Source: Lophium mytilinum (taxonomy: Eukaryota; Ascomycota; Dothideomycetes; Mytilinidiales; Mytilinidiaceae). Taken from it: 64,000 bases of DNA. Below the pieces are notes generated by a model, which was not told the DNA's origin, did not search any database, and saw nothing but the letters and a program-made list of their open reading frames with translations. Made by a program: the position numbers and the translations under genes. Location: NCBI GenBank assembly GCA_010093605.1, contig MU004186.1, positions 699,765 to 763,764 on the forward strand, written 5' to 3'. The first letter of the stretch is position 1. Every line of letters starts with the position of its first letter. Shown one piece after another: positions 1 to 12,400 of this stretch.

Positions 1-137
1 AGTTCACAGGCAGCCCTCACCGGCCACCAAGGACACCAGAGTTTTCCTCAACCTCTGCACGACTCTAGTACTTCGCTCCAAGAAGTACTTCAGCCCATCC
101 ACTTCAGTTCGTGTCATCAACCAAAACTTCAAGCACC

Positions 138-1431
138 ATGTCTGCACCTGTCGAAAGTGTTACCGCCCAGTTGGCAAACACCACCCTCAATGAGCCTTCC
201 GCCGGCGCGGAGGGCGACAAGTCCACCAGCGCTGCCCAGGACGAGGCAGTCATCGCCAGCGCTGCTGAGGGCAGGAGACTCTATATCGGGAACCTCGCCT
301 ACGCGACCACCGAGGGGGAGTTGAAGGAGTTCTTCAAGGATTACCTCGTGTGAGTTCGGCCCCAACACTGACTCCCTTGCGTGTGTTTGACTGAAACTGA
401 CCTCCTACTCTCCAGCGAATCCACCTCTATCCCCACCAACCCTCGCACTACCCGCCCCGTTGGCTATGCCTTCGTTGATCTCTCCACCTCCAACGAGGCC
501 GAGCGCGCCATCCAGGAGCTCAACGGCAAGGCCATCCTTGACCGTAAGGTCTCCATCCAGCTGGCCCGCAAGCCGGAGGCTCACGAGGGAGCTGGCAGCG
601 GCGCAGAGGGCGCCAACGGCGAGACTCGTCGCCGCTCATCCACCCGTGGCCGTGGTCGCGGTCGTGGACGCGGTGGGCGTGCTGGCCGTGGAGGCCGCTC
701 GGTATGTTTGGCAACATCCGTCGCATAGCTTAGATCTAGACTGACAAATCTCGCAGCAGAAGGACGGCGCCGAGGGCGCTGAAGCTGTCGAGGGCGAAGC
801 CGCTGCTCCTGTCGAGAGCGCACCGACAAATGTACCCGGCCAAGTTATTCCACTCACCGACAGCACGAACGAATCGCTTACAGCTGATAAGGGCGCTGAG
901 ACTGGTGCCACTGCTACCGCCAAGTCCAGCAAGCCTCGCGTTCCCCGCGAGCACAAGCAGCGTGGTCCTCCCGAGGACGGCGTTCCTTCCAAGACCAAGG
1001 TCATGGTTGCCAACCTGCCGTATGACCTGAAGGAGGACAAGGTAATCATGCCGGTTTAAGTTCCAGATGGACATGGCTAACCCTACCGACAGCTCATGGA
1101 AATCTTCAAGGACTACGAACCCTCTTCAGCCAAGATCGCGCTCCGTCCCATTCCCCGCTTCATGGTCAAGAAGCTCCAGGCCCGCAACGAGCCCCGCAAG
1201 GGCCGTGGCTTCGGCTTCGTTACTCTGGCTTCCGAGGACTTGCAACAGAAGGCTTGCTCTGAGATGAACGGCAAGGAGATCGAGGGCCGCGAAATTGCTG
1301 TCAAGGTCGCCATTGACTCTCCCGGCAAGGAGGACGAGCACCCCGAGACCCACACCGAGGGCGAGGAGGCTACCGCGACCACCACCGAGGCCACCACCGA
1401 GACCCCAGCTGCTGTCGAGGCTGCTGCTTAG
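138..1431 (+). CDS. Two-RRM RNA-binding protein with central RGG box
   Basis: Predicted 373-residue RNA-binding protein. Exons 138-349, 416-701, 757-1041 and 1093-1431; all introns have GT/AG ends and the joined exons stay in frame. RRM1 is split by intron 1: RNP2 (LYIGNL) lies near residues 48-53 and RNP1-like (GYAFVDL) near 88-94. An Arg/Gly-rich tract follows at about residues 145-166. RRM2 has RNP2-like VMVANL near 247 and RNP1 (GRGFGFVTL) near 298-306. The tail is rich in Glu, Thr and Ala. The start is the first ATG; the frame is open to a GTG nine codons upstream, but no earlier ATG exists. This layout is common in ascomycete proteins of the nucleolin/Nsr1 or Gar2-like kind, so a role in RNA processing is an inference. 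The exact orthologue is not identified. Confidence 0.9.
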
Positions 1432-3267
1432 ACAAACTTCCAGCACCCCGGGAGCAAGCCGGTGAATATCTAGTTGTGCCTTCACTGGCAACAGCTACGC
1501 TTATGCATCACGTTTAGTTCCCCGCATGGAGTTTGTTTAGGAACGTTGGAGGACATGAGTGGTAAGGTATCTTACTTTTTTTTCTCGGTGGTTTTCCCTC
1601 CTCACGTCTTGTCTCATTGCATTTCGGGGGGAACAAAACTTAAAATTCCGGGATTGCGCTTCTTTAGTGATGCAGCCTCGGCAGGTCTGGGAAAGGCTTA
1701 GGATACTTTATTCACGAAACACAGACTTTCACTTGATGGATTGAGAGTGGGGAAATCTTAAGCGGATTTTGAATTAGTTTAGCATCTTCTCACACCAATA
1801 CCTGATAGGAAAACAAGAAAAACTTCGTCCAACTCTTGTTGTCTTTCTCTTAATCTGATTTCACTTCTTTCTTGGTTGCGAAGGGGATGAAAATGAGTGA
1901 AAGCTCCACGTGTACGATTAGAATTTCTCTTTTCCCTTGGGCTTTTGGCAAAAGGAAATGGGAGTTTTGGCGCGTACGGTAGTGCTTTGCTATGGTTTTC
2001 GAACCCTTTCGGACTTGTTATGTAGGCCTTTCGATCGGGCGAACGGGCAATGGAAAAGCTGGTTTGCTATGGTATTTGGACTGAGTACGTGCGTACTTAC
2101 CAGCCCTTGTGAGAAAGTATTGCAGAGTATCAGCGCATGTTCCATTACCGAAGATATTGAAACCTAGAGTCCAGGATGTGGAAGGCTTTAGATCCTTGCA
2201 TCTCTATTAATATTGCCGCTTCTTAGCATCTAGACGACCCGCCCATAGACAACCATCAGGCACCTAGAACAAAAGGGAACGCTTCAGATACCAGCTTCGA
2301 TTTCCGCTATCAGCTCACCCAACAAGCGTGAACGAACAGATACTACGGCGCCAACCAAAACTCCCATTCTCGACGCCCTCCCTCCCCCCGAACAAACCCC
2401 ATCGGCTGCTGCCCGCCCCGCGCTGAAACCAACTCACGCCATGTGAAACCGCACAGTAACGTAGCGGCGCCGCACCGAGCGTACCCGTATCGATATCTTC
2501 GTCTTCGCGAGATGTGGAACGTATGTTACTTTCGTACTCCTTGTCGCGTGCGTGTTTACCGAGCAATCGAGCTCTCGCGTGTCGTTTAGGTGGCTTAGTC
2601 GCGTAGCGGATCTATATTTTGAGTGAGCTGGTACATCAATCCGTCCACGGTAGACCTTTTTGCTGGGTGAGCGACGATGCTGCGGGTTGCGGGGCTGAGC
2701 TTTTGCGAGTTGCGTGGTAGCTGCGACGAGGAGTCGGGAGAAATTCGAGTGGAGGGTAGAGAGTGGGAGCGATCGGAGGTACTCTGGATTTATCAGTCGA
2801 AGGGCAGTACCGGGAAGCATGAAGGAGTGGTAGCGTGTAGGAAGATCCTGCGCATTGTGGAGGGCTTGGGTCTAGACGGGGCCTAGTAGAGAAAGCGTAG
2901 AGGTTGAGTAAAACAACACAAACGTGTCCCAAGGCACTACCTAGGCTGATTACACGGGGTATATTTCCCATAGGTACGGGAAATTGCGGAAAGGTTTGGG
3001 GGGATGACACGTGACGGGGGGTGATGACAGAAGCGCAGAGTGTACATTTCGTGAAAACAATCTTGAGGGGCTTGATGGCAAGAATCGTTGCGGTTTATGG
3101 AGCCTGCTACTAAGCCTAGGTGGCGTTCAGGTACGTACACAGGTGACAGGCTGAGAACCAACGCCTGCTAAGTTGCAACACCTAGCGCCATTGAACCCGC
3201 AGGCAACCTCCATTTGAGACAGAAGAGACACGGGATATTTACAAAAGGAGCCCTCGTTTCCAAAACA
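1432..3267. other. Intergenic stretch, no supported gene
   Basis: About 1.8 kb between the RRM gene and the convergent DUF155 gene. The first few hundred bases are presumably 3' untranslated sequence of the RRM gene. Short open frames on both strands near 2300-3000 lack recognisable protein motifs. A CACGTGAC hexamer-plus-flank lies at 3008-3015. Confidence 0.6.
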
Positions 3268-4961
3268 TCAATCCGCGGCATGTAAATCGACGAAGATGTT
3301 AATCGCAGCGACAACGATTTCGGCAAAGATAAGAATAATAACAATCCATTCTAGCAGCTCGCCCTGCACGAGGTAGTTAGCAATGAGGGCGTGGCGATGT
3401 CTGTGGGGTCCTTACATGTGTCACAGTGAGTTGGTCTTTCAAGACAGCCAGTAAGTCGCCAATGACATTGAGTCGTTCTGTGAGCAGGCCAACCCTCTGG
3501 TCCATCTCCAGATAGCTGCGAACAGCCTGGTAGATCGGGTCCAGCTGTGGCTCGGCCCACATCAGTTCAGGGGCGTCCAGCACGGAGCCTTGGAGATGAA
3601 TGTTGATCCTCAAGATGAACAATTCACCGATTTGCATGTTGATCTGCTTCTTGTTGAGATTGATTGTCCCGGATGCCGCAATCTGTGAAGGAATGTCTTT
3701 GGTTGTTTCAATGGTGTTGTCCACAAGGTCTTCGTATAACGAAGTCTGTAGCGCCTGTCAGCATAATTCCTCGAGTCAAACACAGCAAGAAGCTTACCTT
3801 GACGCTCTGCGACAATGCATGGCTAATTGCCAGCTTTGTCATGTAGTTCTTCTTGTCTCTCAAGCTGATGAAGTCGTTGTAGATTCTCGCTTGGTACTCC
3901 CGGGTATAGTAAAAGTTGAAATCCTCCGTCTGCACGTCGTCCTTCCCGAGCTTCTCGCCCTCAAATTTGGCGATTTCCTTTAGGAATCGCTGTTCTTGCA
4001 ACAATGTCATGCCCCAGATAACCACTGTGCCGTAATCAAATAAGAACACCTCCGGCGTATGCACTTGCGTATCGAAGTCTAGGGTATCCAACGTAGGTTC
4101 CGATGGCTGCTCCATCTCCAAAGCCGTGTGGTTTGGAACCGAACTCTCTCCATTATCCAAAGATATATCACCGCCCTGGTTGTGCAGATCTATCAGGTCC
4201 TCCCGCCTGTGCCCACTGTGAGCTTCCACCTCAATGGCACTGTCCGAAAATCGACGCTGTCTTTCCTGAGGAGGAAAGTCTTCCTGCGAGCTGGAGCTGG
4301 CAGCCTGCGTGTTTTGTGCTTTTGGGTGATTATAATTATACGGCGTGTATATACACTCATCGAATAGTTTCGGAAGAGCGCCTCTTAGCTTGGCTTTCCC
4401 TTTCAAATATCGCATCAGGTCATCCATCCGGTAGGAGCCTGCGGTACAGTATGCAGTGACTCTCGGCAGGCGTTCTCGATCTGCTTTACCAAGCCGTGCA
4501 GCATCTCGCCTTGCAGTGGGATCTTTTATGCGAGTGTACTGGGCATAGACGTCTCGCCCGCTTTCTTCGTCGGGTCCATCCTCGCCATGTTCCGGATCCG
4601 GCAAAAGCTTCAGCTTCTGGACGATTCTTGTTGTTCTCTGGGGACCGAGCTTGGGCGCGGGGACATGAGGTGTCATTACAGCCGCTCCTGAACTGTTTCG
4701 CCTGCGGAGCCTGCTGTTGAGGGTAGATAGCATCGGCTGCCCGCCATGATGGCTGGGTACTGTGGACACGGCGGAGGCCACGGGGAAGTGTGAGGATGGG
4801 CGCAAGGGCGTATGCTGGGGAGTAGGGCTGCTACTCAAGACAGTAGAGCTGAAAGTCACATTCCGTTGCGGCTTGGGGGGAATTGGCTGACTCGAAGGCT
4901 GGGGGTGGGCCAGTGAAGATATCAGCGGCGTGCTTTCAGTGGCTGAGGACGCCGAGGCCAT
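3268..4961 (-). CDS. DUF155 family protein (RMD1/RMD8-type), C-terminal membrane anchor
   Basis: Predicted 529-residue protein. Exons (in coding order) are 4961-3798, 3745-3416 and 3363-3268, with both introns in phase 0. The first ~120 residues are Ser/Pro-rich and low in complexity. From about residue 165 the protein matches the DUF155 (PF02582) pattern: ATAYCTAGSY-like start (VTAYCTAGSYRMDDL), then FLFDYGTVVIWGM near the middle, then the conserved FYYTREYQARIYNDFISLRDKKN segment in shorter form (key residues Tyr-Tyr and Asp-Lys-Lys). The last exon encodes a hydrophobic helix (WIVIILIFAEIVVAA) typical of the C-terminal transmembrane segment. Yeast relatives are Rmd1, Rmd8 and mitochondrial Rmnd1/Sif-like proteins; their biochemical role is poorly known. 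The lack of an obvious mitochondrial presequence favours the cytoplasmic Rmd8-like branch, which is an inference. Confidence 0.9.
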
Positions 4962-5236
4962 GGCTGGATGGTGGGATGGTACAAGTCGAGGGCGATGCGG
5001 AGGACAACCTGCACGCTACGAGGGCGAGGGCGATCTGAAGGCGGGTTTTGCGTAGTCGAGCATTGGAGTGGTGAATTGCGGTGGCAGGGAGAGAAGGGTT
5101 GGTGCAGATAGAGGTGCAGCCCGCGAGCAAAGCTTAACCGCGACATGACGTTCCTCTGCACCCAAAAACGTGGGCTGGCCCGTGCGCAAACTCCTCCTGC
5201 GACCTCCACAACGGCCGCCTCGCATCTGTATTTACT
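4962..5236. promoter_or_regulatory. Upstream region of the DUF155 gene
   Basis: Presumed leader and promoter of the minus-strand DUF155 gene. Overlapping short open frames here share no family motifs. A CACGTGAT element lies slightly further out at 5284-5291, about 320 bases before the start codon. Confidence 0.35.
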
Positions 5237-5649
5237 TCAACTACACTTCATCCACTCTTTATCGACTCTCCATCTGCACCGTACACGTGATGGAATATTA
5301 GCTAGGCAAAACAGTTCTTTGGAGCGGCTTGCAACTTGCTCTCGGTCAAAGATCCTTTCGCCTTGACGATATGCATAGTATTCTTGAAGCAAAAATGATC
5401 TCACCAAAGTCCAATACCGCTCTAACTGAGCGAAAGGCGATTTAAGCTTAGCAGTGACTAAGCGAGCATCATGATCCAACATGGCACGCTAAGCATCAAA
5501 GAAGTAGCACTCTCTAGCAGTTCAACACCTTCTGAGGTGCCCTGGAGAGCTATCAGGTTTGTCAAAGCTGGTACTTCATGCGGAGCAATAGCGTACTGGG
5601 GGATCTCAAACGGTACTAAATAAGCATAAAAGTAGTGGGTATACCTCAC
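5237..5649 (-). pseudogene. Possible decayed protein-coding relic, family unknown
   Basis: Two overlapping minus-strand open segments (5649-5458 and 5482-5237, in different frames) read like parts of one protein. The first includes PQYAIAPHEVPALTNLI and the second QLERYWTLVRSFLLQEYYAY. The composition is protein-like, but stops surround both segments and upstream minus-strand sequence to about 6128 is heavily interrupted. I do not recognise the family. It could also be chance, since each segment is under 85 codons. Confidence 0.3.
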
Positions 5650-6177
5650 GGGTTTGTGGACTGCTAATTTCTACTGCCACTCATCTACCACGCTCTCTCA
5701 TGGCTGTTCTACCTAATCCCGCGCGCTCCTCGGGCACTAAAGCATCAATGGCTTCTACCTCGAGAACATTGCGACGAGGGCGAAATTCTACCACTCAATT
5801 CTATAGCCTAAGCTACGAGGCTGAATCACATTGCCTAGAACATGACATAGAGTTTCGATCAGCCCAGTGCGCTAAAGCACCCCTAGCAATGGCAAACCGC
5901 TGTCAGCCTTGCCAGCATCGAGCTTAAATCGAACTCTAAAGGCTATTCTTTACTTGGATCTGCCACAACGCGAGAAGACTTAGAGTCGAAGTTTGGGTCG
6001 ATCAAAACGGACGCGACATCTAAGTCTGGTAGCGAGGTACAAGCACACACGAAAAGCTGGCCGAAGCCTATGCTGCATCCTTCCTTTAACCCTAGCTTCT
6101 TGTGAAGGGTGCACACCCCAGGTCCCAAAATTATCTCTTTGACCCTTCCTGTCGAGCGACTTTCAAGCCTTCTAAAA

Positions 6178-7400
6178 TGCTTTGGATATCATTTGCTGTC
6201 GAGCTCCAACAGATGATTCTGGTCGCACTGGCCCAGGATGGAGATGATTCATCTCCTTATGCTTCGGTGTGTCGAAAGTGGCGAGACGTTATCGAAAACA
6301 AACCTTTAGTAGCCTTAGTCTCACAGTTCCACGTCTTGCAAACTTGAACATCGCAACTCGAAGAAGAAGCCAAGTAAAATATCTTTAACTTTGCATAGAG
6401 CTTCAACAGTACGATTGCTCAAAATGGAAAAAAGAAGAAAGGGAAATGTGCTCTGAATACATCACGGATATCATTCAAGACGTTGTTAGGGCAACACTTC
6501 GCGCTCTCAGCAACTGGAATGCCAAGGATTCTTTGACCCTGGACTTCAGCGATCATTCTCCCAGTAATTCGAAACATTGACTGAGAAATGCGCATTTCGG
6601 ATTGGATGTTGTGCCGAGCTTCGAAGGCGAGCAAGGTCTAGGACTATTCAGCGTTCAGGATCAGCGGCATGGTTGGGTTGACGGTATGCAAGTTTCTCGC
6701 CCCGCCATTCCATCTGTAGACGGACTATTCGTGGATATCTAATTTGCGCAAGAAGACTTCTGGCGAGAATTGTCCCAAGTTACCGCTGTACCCGCCTTCT
6801 TCTGCGCCGCCAGACTCGCCGTCGATGGGAGCTGAGAACTCTTATCCAACTCTTCAACCGTCTTCCAGATCTGCAGGTGCTACACTGTGAGCCCTGGAGA
6901 GAATGGGGTCAGTAGATCAACGCTTGCTTATCAAATTGGGCTTGAAAAGTACTCGTGTCCCTCACTGTACCCTCTCGTTAGCCGGTGCCTGATGGCGATC
7001 CGATAAATATTAATAGTCTGCTTCAACTGTCAGCAGAGACTGCTTAGAAAATGCTGAAGCTGAAGAGTATGGAGTTGTAAAGTGGCGGGAGATTGTTCGC
7101 TTGCGTCTTTAGATACTAGGCGCCTAACCATTCTATCTACAGACCGGCTAGAATCACCTAGAGAAGCAATTGGGACCTAGGCCTAGATCCCAGGGTGACT
7201 CGACCCTAGAATACTGTGGCGCAACAGTCCTATCTGTGTGAGCTTCAAGTCACTAAAGAGTTATTGGGGTAGATACCGTGATCAAGTCTCACAGTGATGC
7301 GGTCCGTGTTGTGGAACTTTCGCTTCACGTGGGTTGTCCTGTCTCTTTGTGGTAAATCCAAGTAGAGAACGGCCTTCCAGTATCTATTTGCTAAGACTAA
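6178..7400 (+). pseudogene. Broken F-box protein gene
   Basis: Reading the plus strand gives ordered blocks of a large ascomycete F-box family. The F-box-like start is at 6178 (AVELQQMILVALAQDG, then PYASVCRKWRDVIE). IELQQYDCSKWKKEE and EYITDIIQDVV follow from 6395, LTLDFSDHSPSNSKH near 6550, HFGLDVVP and HGWVDG near 6595-6690, DFWRELSQVTAV near 6750, RRQTRRRWELRTLIQLF near 6810, and VLHCEPWREWG near 6875-6905. A segment near 7280-7355 may be the following block. The blocks are separated by in-frame stops (for example TGA at about 6578-6580) and frame changes (one between the blocks near 6750 and 6810), so no continuous product is possible. Neighbouring DNA is also gene-poor. The intact F-box-like gene at 8056 is a different subfamily, so this is not simply its decayed tandem copy. 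Confidence 0.7.
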
Positions 7401-8055
7401 GCAGAAAGTCGGGAATAAGTATCTTACAAAGCTTCTAGTCTGGTAGGCAAACGCTATGGTTGTTACGTTCTAGGGTGTTGCGCAGCTGGAAGAGACGCGA
7501 GTGTCTAATGGTGCGAAGGTTAGCGAATTGGAGCACTTGGCCGCTGGAAAGCGTGTTGAGCTGGCATGACACGGTTGGCATATTGCTTGATTGGTGCGTA
7601 ACAAAGCCTTATCGGGGACAATCATTGGCCTGCAGGGAATGCTGGGGATAGTTGGTGTGTTTTGGAAGCTGTGTCGATGCAACTCGCAAGCCACCGCTAT
7701 CTTAAAATGTCAGCACATCTCTCGCGTCAATCCGTGAACGAGCCTTAGGTATGGCCACTTCAAATGCAACTTACTGCCCCTCAATGTTATGGCAGATTTC
7801 CGCCCTCCACGCGCTCAATACTACTGTCCAACGGCCGTTAAGTAATCAGGGATGATCACGTGACAGACTCTGCGAAACCACCCTAGAGCGCCCTAGCTGA
7901 AGGTTCAGGCGACCCACTACTCCTACGCCCGCAGCTGTCTCACTGCATACCGGTACCGCCACCATTTCGTCGCGCCCCAATACCAACTCTTGATATACGG
8001 GTCACGAACCCTTAGGCCTCCTGTATTCTCTCCCTCACATTCGCCCACTTTCAGA
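7401..8055. other. Decayed or intergenic stretch and upstream region of the F-box-like gene
   Basis: Near 7480-7570 the plus strand reads as a charged coiled-coil-like segment (KVSELEHLAAGKRVELA) that then meets stops, so it may be a further relic. A perfect ATCACGTGAC element lies at 7855-7864, about 190 bases upstream of the next start codon. Confidence 0.4.
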
Positions 8056-9318
8056 ATGTCAGCGACGCAGTACTCGCCGTTTCTTGCTTTGCCAGTTGAA
8101 TTGCGCATCCAGATATACGAAGAGCTCCTCGACAAGAACAGACCAAGCCATTTGTACAACTACTCTGCAATTACCTCAACCAATCGCCAGATCCGCAATG
8201 AGTCTATTGAGTTGCTCCTTAAGCAGCCTCGCCACTTCAGCAGTCTTCCTCGTTTAGCCGAATGCATCGCAAAAGCCCCGCCCAATCTCGTACATTTAGT
8301 GAAGGACATCTCCATCCACTTGCACAACGACTCTCTATCAGGATTCGCAGGATGCTTGGAAACGTATTTCTCCAACCCTATCAAGATGCAGCCCAATACG
8401 GCAGAGTGGTGGGAGTATCAGTACGCAACACAAGTCAGGGCAGCACCGCCATGCTCGTATCGCGCCCTACCCTCTGAGCATAAGTTGCTCTATGCCTCTG
8501 TCTCGCAAGGGCTGCGGCTTTTCACAACTCGTCGAAACGGGCCGCCCAAGAAAGGCAGCATCGCCGAGACATGGTCGACACTGAAGACTCTCCGGAACCT
8601 CCGAATCCTCCGAATCAACCATGGCCCCTCGTATCCCGGGTCATTCACATTGCGTTGGGACTTAGAGCTCACATTACTTCACTCTATGATCGCGGCGGCC
8701 TGTCCGGGCCTGCAAGACCTAACCTATCCGTCCAGACCACTGCCCATGGACTTTCTCACATCATTTCCTGAACTACGAGCCCTACAGTTCGAAGGCTTCT
8801 CTTCAACCCCTGCTGCTGCTGCACTCCCCATTCTTCAAGGTCACAAACACCTAGACTCGTTGGCTCTGTATGGTTTCCCCTCTCTCTACGGCTCCCATCA
8901 CAGCAACCGCTCGGGCCCGGACGATGGGTCCAGCATCACACCGGACGTTGTCAAAGCCATGAACCCCCTTCGATCGTTCGAGATTGCTCATATGTCTTCT
9001 GATGGCAACTCACCATATCTCACCAGCGAGATGGTTGTGGCGATGCGTGCACACTGCTCTACACTACGGCGGTTGAAGGTGCACTCCGGCGTTGCACTAG
9101 AGACCGAGGTGTTGATGGATTTACTGATTTTCATCAAGGCATCTAGACTCACAGAATTGTATCTTGCCATCTATTTGCCCGAGGACATGGAAGATATCGA
9201 CATCGAGGCGCACCTACCGAGCACGATCAAGATATGGGAATGTCATCTACGGACGTCTACAATGTACATCCCGAAGGGCTCATCGAACCCGGCGATTAAT
9301 GGCATGACTTGGAAGTAG
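8056..9318 (+). CDS. F-box-like/leucine-rich domain protein
   Basis: Single-exon gene, 420 residues. The first ATG in the frame is 8056; the open frame reaches a TTG at 7990 with no earlier ATG. Residues 7-20 (SPFLALPVELRIQIYEEL) give the fungal F-box-like signature of leucine, Pro-Val-Glu-Leu-Arg and Ile-Tyr. The segment after it (TSTNRQIRNESIELL) is the common continuation in ascomycete hypothetical proteins annotated as F-box or 2EXR-like. The rest contains irregular leucine-rich stretches, e.g. LKTLRNLRILRIN and FLTSFPELRALQFEGF, consistent with a substrate-binding solenoid. A role as an SCF ubiquitin-ligase adaptor is inferred from the family only. The reading frame is intact, unlike the F-box relic upstream. 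Confidence 0.8.
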   Translation: MSATQYSPFLALPVELRIQIYEELLDKNRPSHLYNYSAITSTNRQIRNESIELLLKQPRHFSSLPRLAECIAKAPPNLVHLVKDISIHLHNDSLSGFAGCLETYFSNPIKMQPNTAEWWEYQYATQVRAAPPCSYRALPSEHKLLYASVSQGLRLFTTRRNGPPKKGSIAETWSTLKTLRNLRILRINHGPSYPGSFTLRWDLELTLLHSMIAAACPGLQDLTYPSRPLPMDFLTSFPELRALQFEGFSSTPAAAALPILQGHKHLDSLALYGFPSLYGSHHSNRSGPDDGSSITPDVVKAMNPLRSFEIAHMSSDGNSPYLTSEMVVAMRAHCSTLRRLKVHSGVALETEVLMDLLIFIKASRLTELYLAIYLPEDMEDIDIEAHLPSTIKIWECHLRTSTMYIPKGSSNPAINGMTWK

Positions 9319-9455
9319 ATGGCTTAGTATACCCTCACTTTCATTGGCAATCCTCGGCCACGTCTATGAAAATTATGCATCTAAGATTGCTTATTGAATG
9401 AGACTCTGCGTGACAAAAGGTTACACTAAAATAAAAGCTTGAAACATGAGCGAAA

Positions 9456-12400
9456 TCAGTCCTCGGCCTTCACCGAACTTTCCCTAATTCTAGCACTTCG
9501 TCTTGGTGGACGACGCGCCTCTGGCTCAGGCGTGTACTCTGCATCCTCTGTCTTCGCTTTCTTCCTCCTTTTTGCCGTTGCCGGAAGGGCCCTTGCTTTC
9601 GTCGCTTTCGGTTGCGCTTCCTCTTCCTCCTGTAAGTTGTCTTCATGAGTGCGCTTGACGCCTTGATTGGCTTTCACACCGCCCTCGGCATCAGCAGCCA
9701 TATCTGCCTCCTTAAGCGCCTCCACAATCTGCGCCTTGCGGCTTAGCCCGGTCTGTGGGATTTGGCGTTCCTTCATCAGCGCTCTAAGCTCCTTGACAGT
9801 TTGTTTATCGTATATCGACTCAGAAGGCTCCGTCTTTTTCTGCAGAGCGGACTCATTTTCTATTTCCTTTTTCATAGGGGGAATTTCTAGCAGATCAATC
9901 ACCGACTCTTCCTCTTCTAGCGGAGGACCGAAGAGACGTCGGATCTCTGACGACCTCCTCCGCTTCTCGCGGATTATCTCATGCACCCACTTCAACCCCC
10001 TTGCCTCCTTTCGAGCAAACCCCTCGAACTTTCTCCTCTCATCCTCGTTGGTCGCGGTCGCTACCTGATCATTCGCCACGATCGCGCGCACCCTGTATAC
10101 CATGAGTGCCTGCTCTTCTCTTAGGCGCTCTGCAGCTTCCTCTGCTAGCTCGGCTGCTGTCTTGACTTCCTTCACAGTAGCCTTCACTTGGTCGGCAGTG
10201 TGTGTGACTTGCTCAGTGGTATCCGTTGCTTTTGCGGCGGTAGTGTTATGGACTGGATTACGGAGTTTGATTTGCTCTAATTCTGACTTAGCCTTTTCTA
10301 GCTTTTCTTCGGCTTCTTGCGTCTTTTGCACCAGCTTGGTGAGGTTTGAAGACCTTCTTCTGGACCTTGGGGTGATCTCCTCGGATGTACGTCTAATCAC
10401 TTCGACCTCCTCGGCGGTGATGTTTTCCTCTGCCTGGTTCGCCTCTTGGACAATGTCTTTTGTCTCCATTTCAGATACTGGTAGCTGTGGGGAAGCCGGC
10501 GGAGAGTGGTGATTCGAGGGAGATTGTCGAGTCGGTGAAGGCTCTTGAGGAGTTGAAGTACCGGTCGAAGATGAAGAATCGTGAGAAGATAGGGAGGCCT
10601 GAGGAGCTGGGGGTTGCTGAGGTTGATGCTCGAGGGGCTGTTCTTCGGACTCTATCAGCACATACACGGTTTTGGTCTGCTTCGACGCCAGCCACTTTTC
10701 AAGGGAGACTGCCCATCTTGTCAGGAAGCCCTGTCTCACATCCTCGCCTCTATCCCTGTGCTCTTCGACAAATTGCTCGAAAGCCTCCTTGCTCTCTCGG
10801 ACTATCCTGTCCTCTTCTAGTCTCGCCTCTTCTTCCTCTCTGGCTCTCCTTTCCTCGTTCCTGATTCTCTCTTCCTCTTCTCGTCGTCTCCAAGATATCT
10901 CTGCTTCCCTTATCTGTTGTAACCTTTCTTCCTCAGCATGCATTCTCTCCTCCTCTTCAATAGCCCGTTGCTCTTCGTCTTCTTGTGCTTCTTGGGCAGC
11001 TCTCAGTTCGCGATCAGCCTTCGCTTTTTCCGCAGCTAGTCTCGCCTGTCTAGCCGCCTCTGCGTTCTGTTCCGCCAACTGAGCAGCGATCCTCCTGTTC
11101 TCTGCCTCTTCAGCCTTCATCTGCTCCATATGCTCTCTTGCCCACTCGGCTTCTCTCCAAGCAGCCTCTTCCTCCTCCTTCTGCCGCCTTTCCTCTGCAG
11201 CTTGTGCCTCAGCAGCTTGTCTCACCTTCTCTGCCGCCAATCTCTCCTCTTCTCGTCTCCTTGCCTCATGGAATTCTCTGCGCTTCTCCTCTAAGATCTT
11301 TTGAAGGCGCTCCTCCTCAGCCTTTTCCCTCACCTCTCGCTCAATTCTCGCTGCCTCTGCCGTAATCCTATTGGTCTCCTCTGTTCTTCTGTGCCTCTCT
11401 CTCGGGTCTGCTTGAGCGGTGGACGCAGGGCCACGTGGATTCGCAGAGAAGAACAGTCGCACACCAGACTCAGTCTGTACCACCATATCGCTCACCTCCG
11501 GGCGTTCCAACTCATCCATAAGACCTAGAGGATCTTCCTGTGGGCCTAGCTGGACAGACTCTCTTGGAGCCAGCCGTGTAACTCGCTGATGCGTTTGCGG
11601 AGGCCTTGGCTCGGACTCTGTATCCGTCGTCTCATCGTGGCTCGTATCCTGGCTCTCAGTAGCCTCGAACGCGATGCCGTCAATCGTGACAGTATTCCGC
11701 CGCCCATTCGGATCATCCAGATCGGCGTCAACGCCCTCAGCACCATGGACATAGCTCGCTCGGACAGGACCAAACCTACCCAACGGCACCTCCGCAGTCG
11801 TCGTCCTAGCAAGCTGCGCCCTCACCCTCGCCGCCCTCTCCGCCGGACTCAGCCACCCAACCTCCGCCCTCCTCGCATTATCCGCCCGATTCTGCGCCTT
11901 CCTCTCCTCCTTCACCTCCTCCGCCTCCGTCACGTCCCAATCCCCCTGCCCAAACCCCCTAACCCCAAACTCCACCCCCCTCACCCTCCTCTTCCCCTTC
12001 TCCCCCCTCAGCCAACTCAAATCCCACACCCAACTCCGCCTTACAAACGTCAACCCGGGCCTCGTCCTCACCGGCTGCGCCCCCCTCCCCTTCAAGGGTG
12101 GGTGGGTAGAATCCGCCGCCCACACCCGCTCGTCAAAATAAAGCAACATCCCCCACCCGACCTCCCGCTCCAGCAACCTCGCCAACCGCCAGCTGCTCAC
12201 GTTATCGAAGCTCTTGGGCATTCGTATCCGCAGCGCCCGTAGCGCCCCGAACTCCAGCGCGTACGCCCGCCAGAACCGCTGCCAGCCCAGCGCCTCGCGC
12301 TCGTAGGCCGCGGCGCGCGCGAGCGCGTGCAGCGAGTGCGGGTCGTGCGGGTCGGTGTCGGGAAAGGCGGCGTCGGGCCCGCCGGCGAGTTTCGTGTGCG

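Noticed and set aside
2315-3010. Overlapping minus-strand frames of 83-128 codons
   Set aside because: Basic, low-information composition with no domain, no splice-linked continuation and no shared frame.
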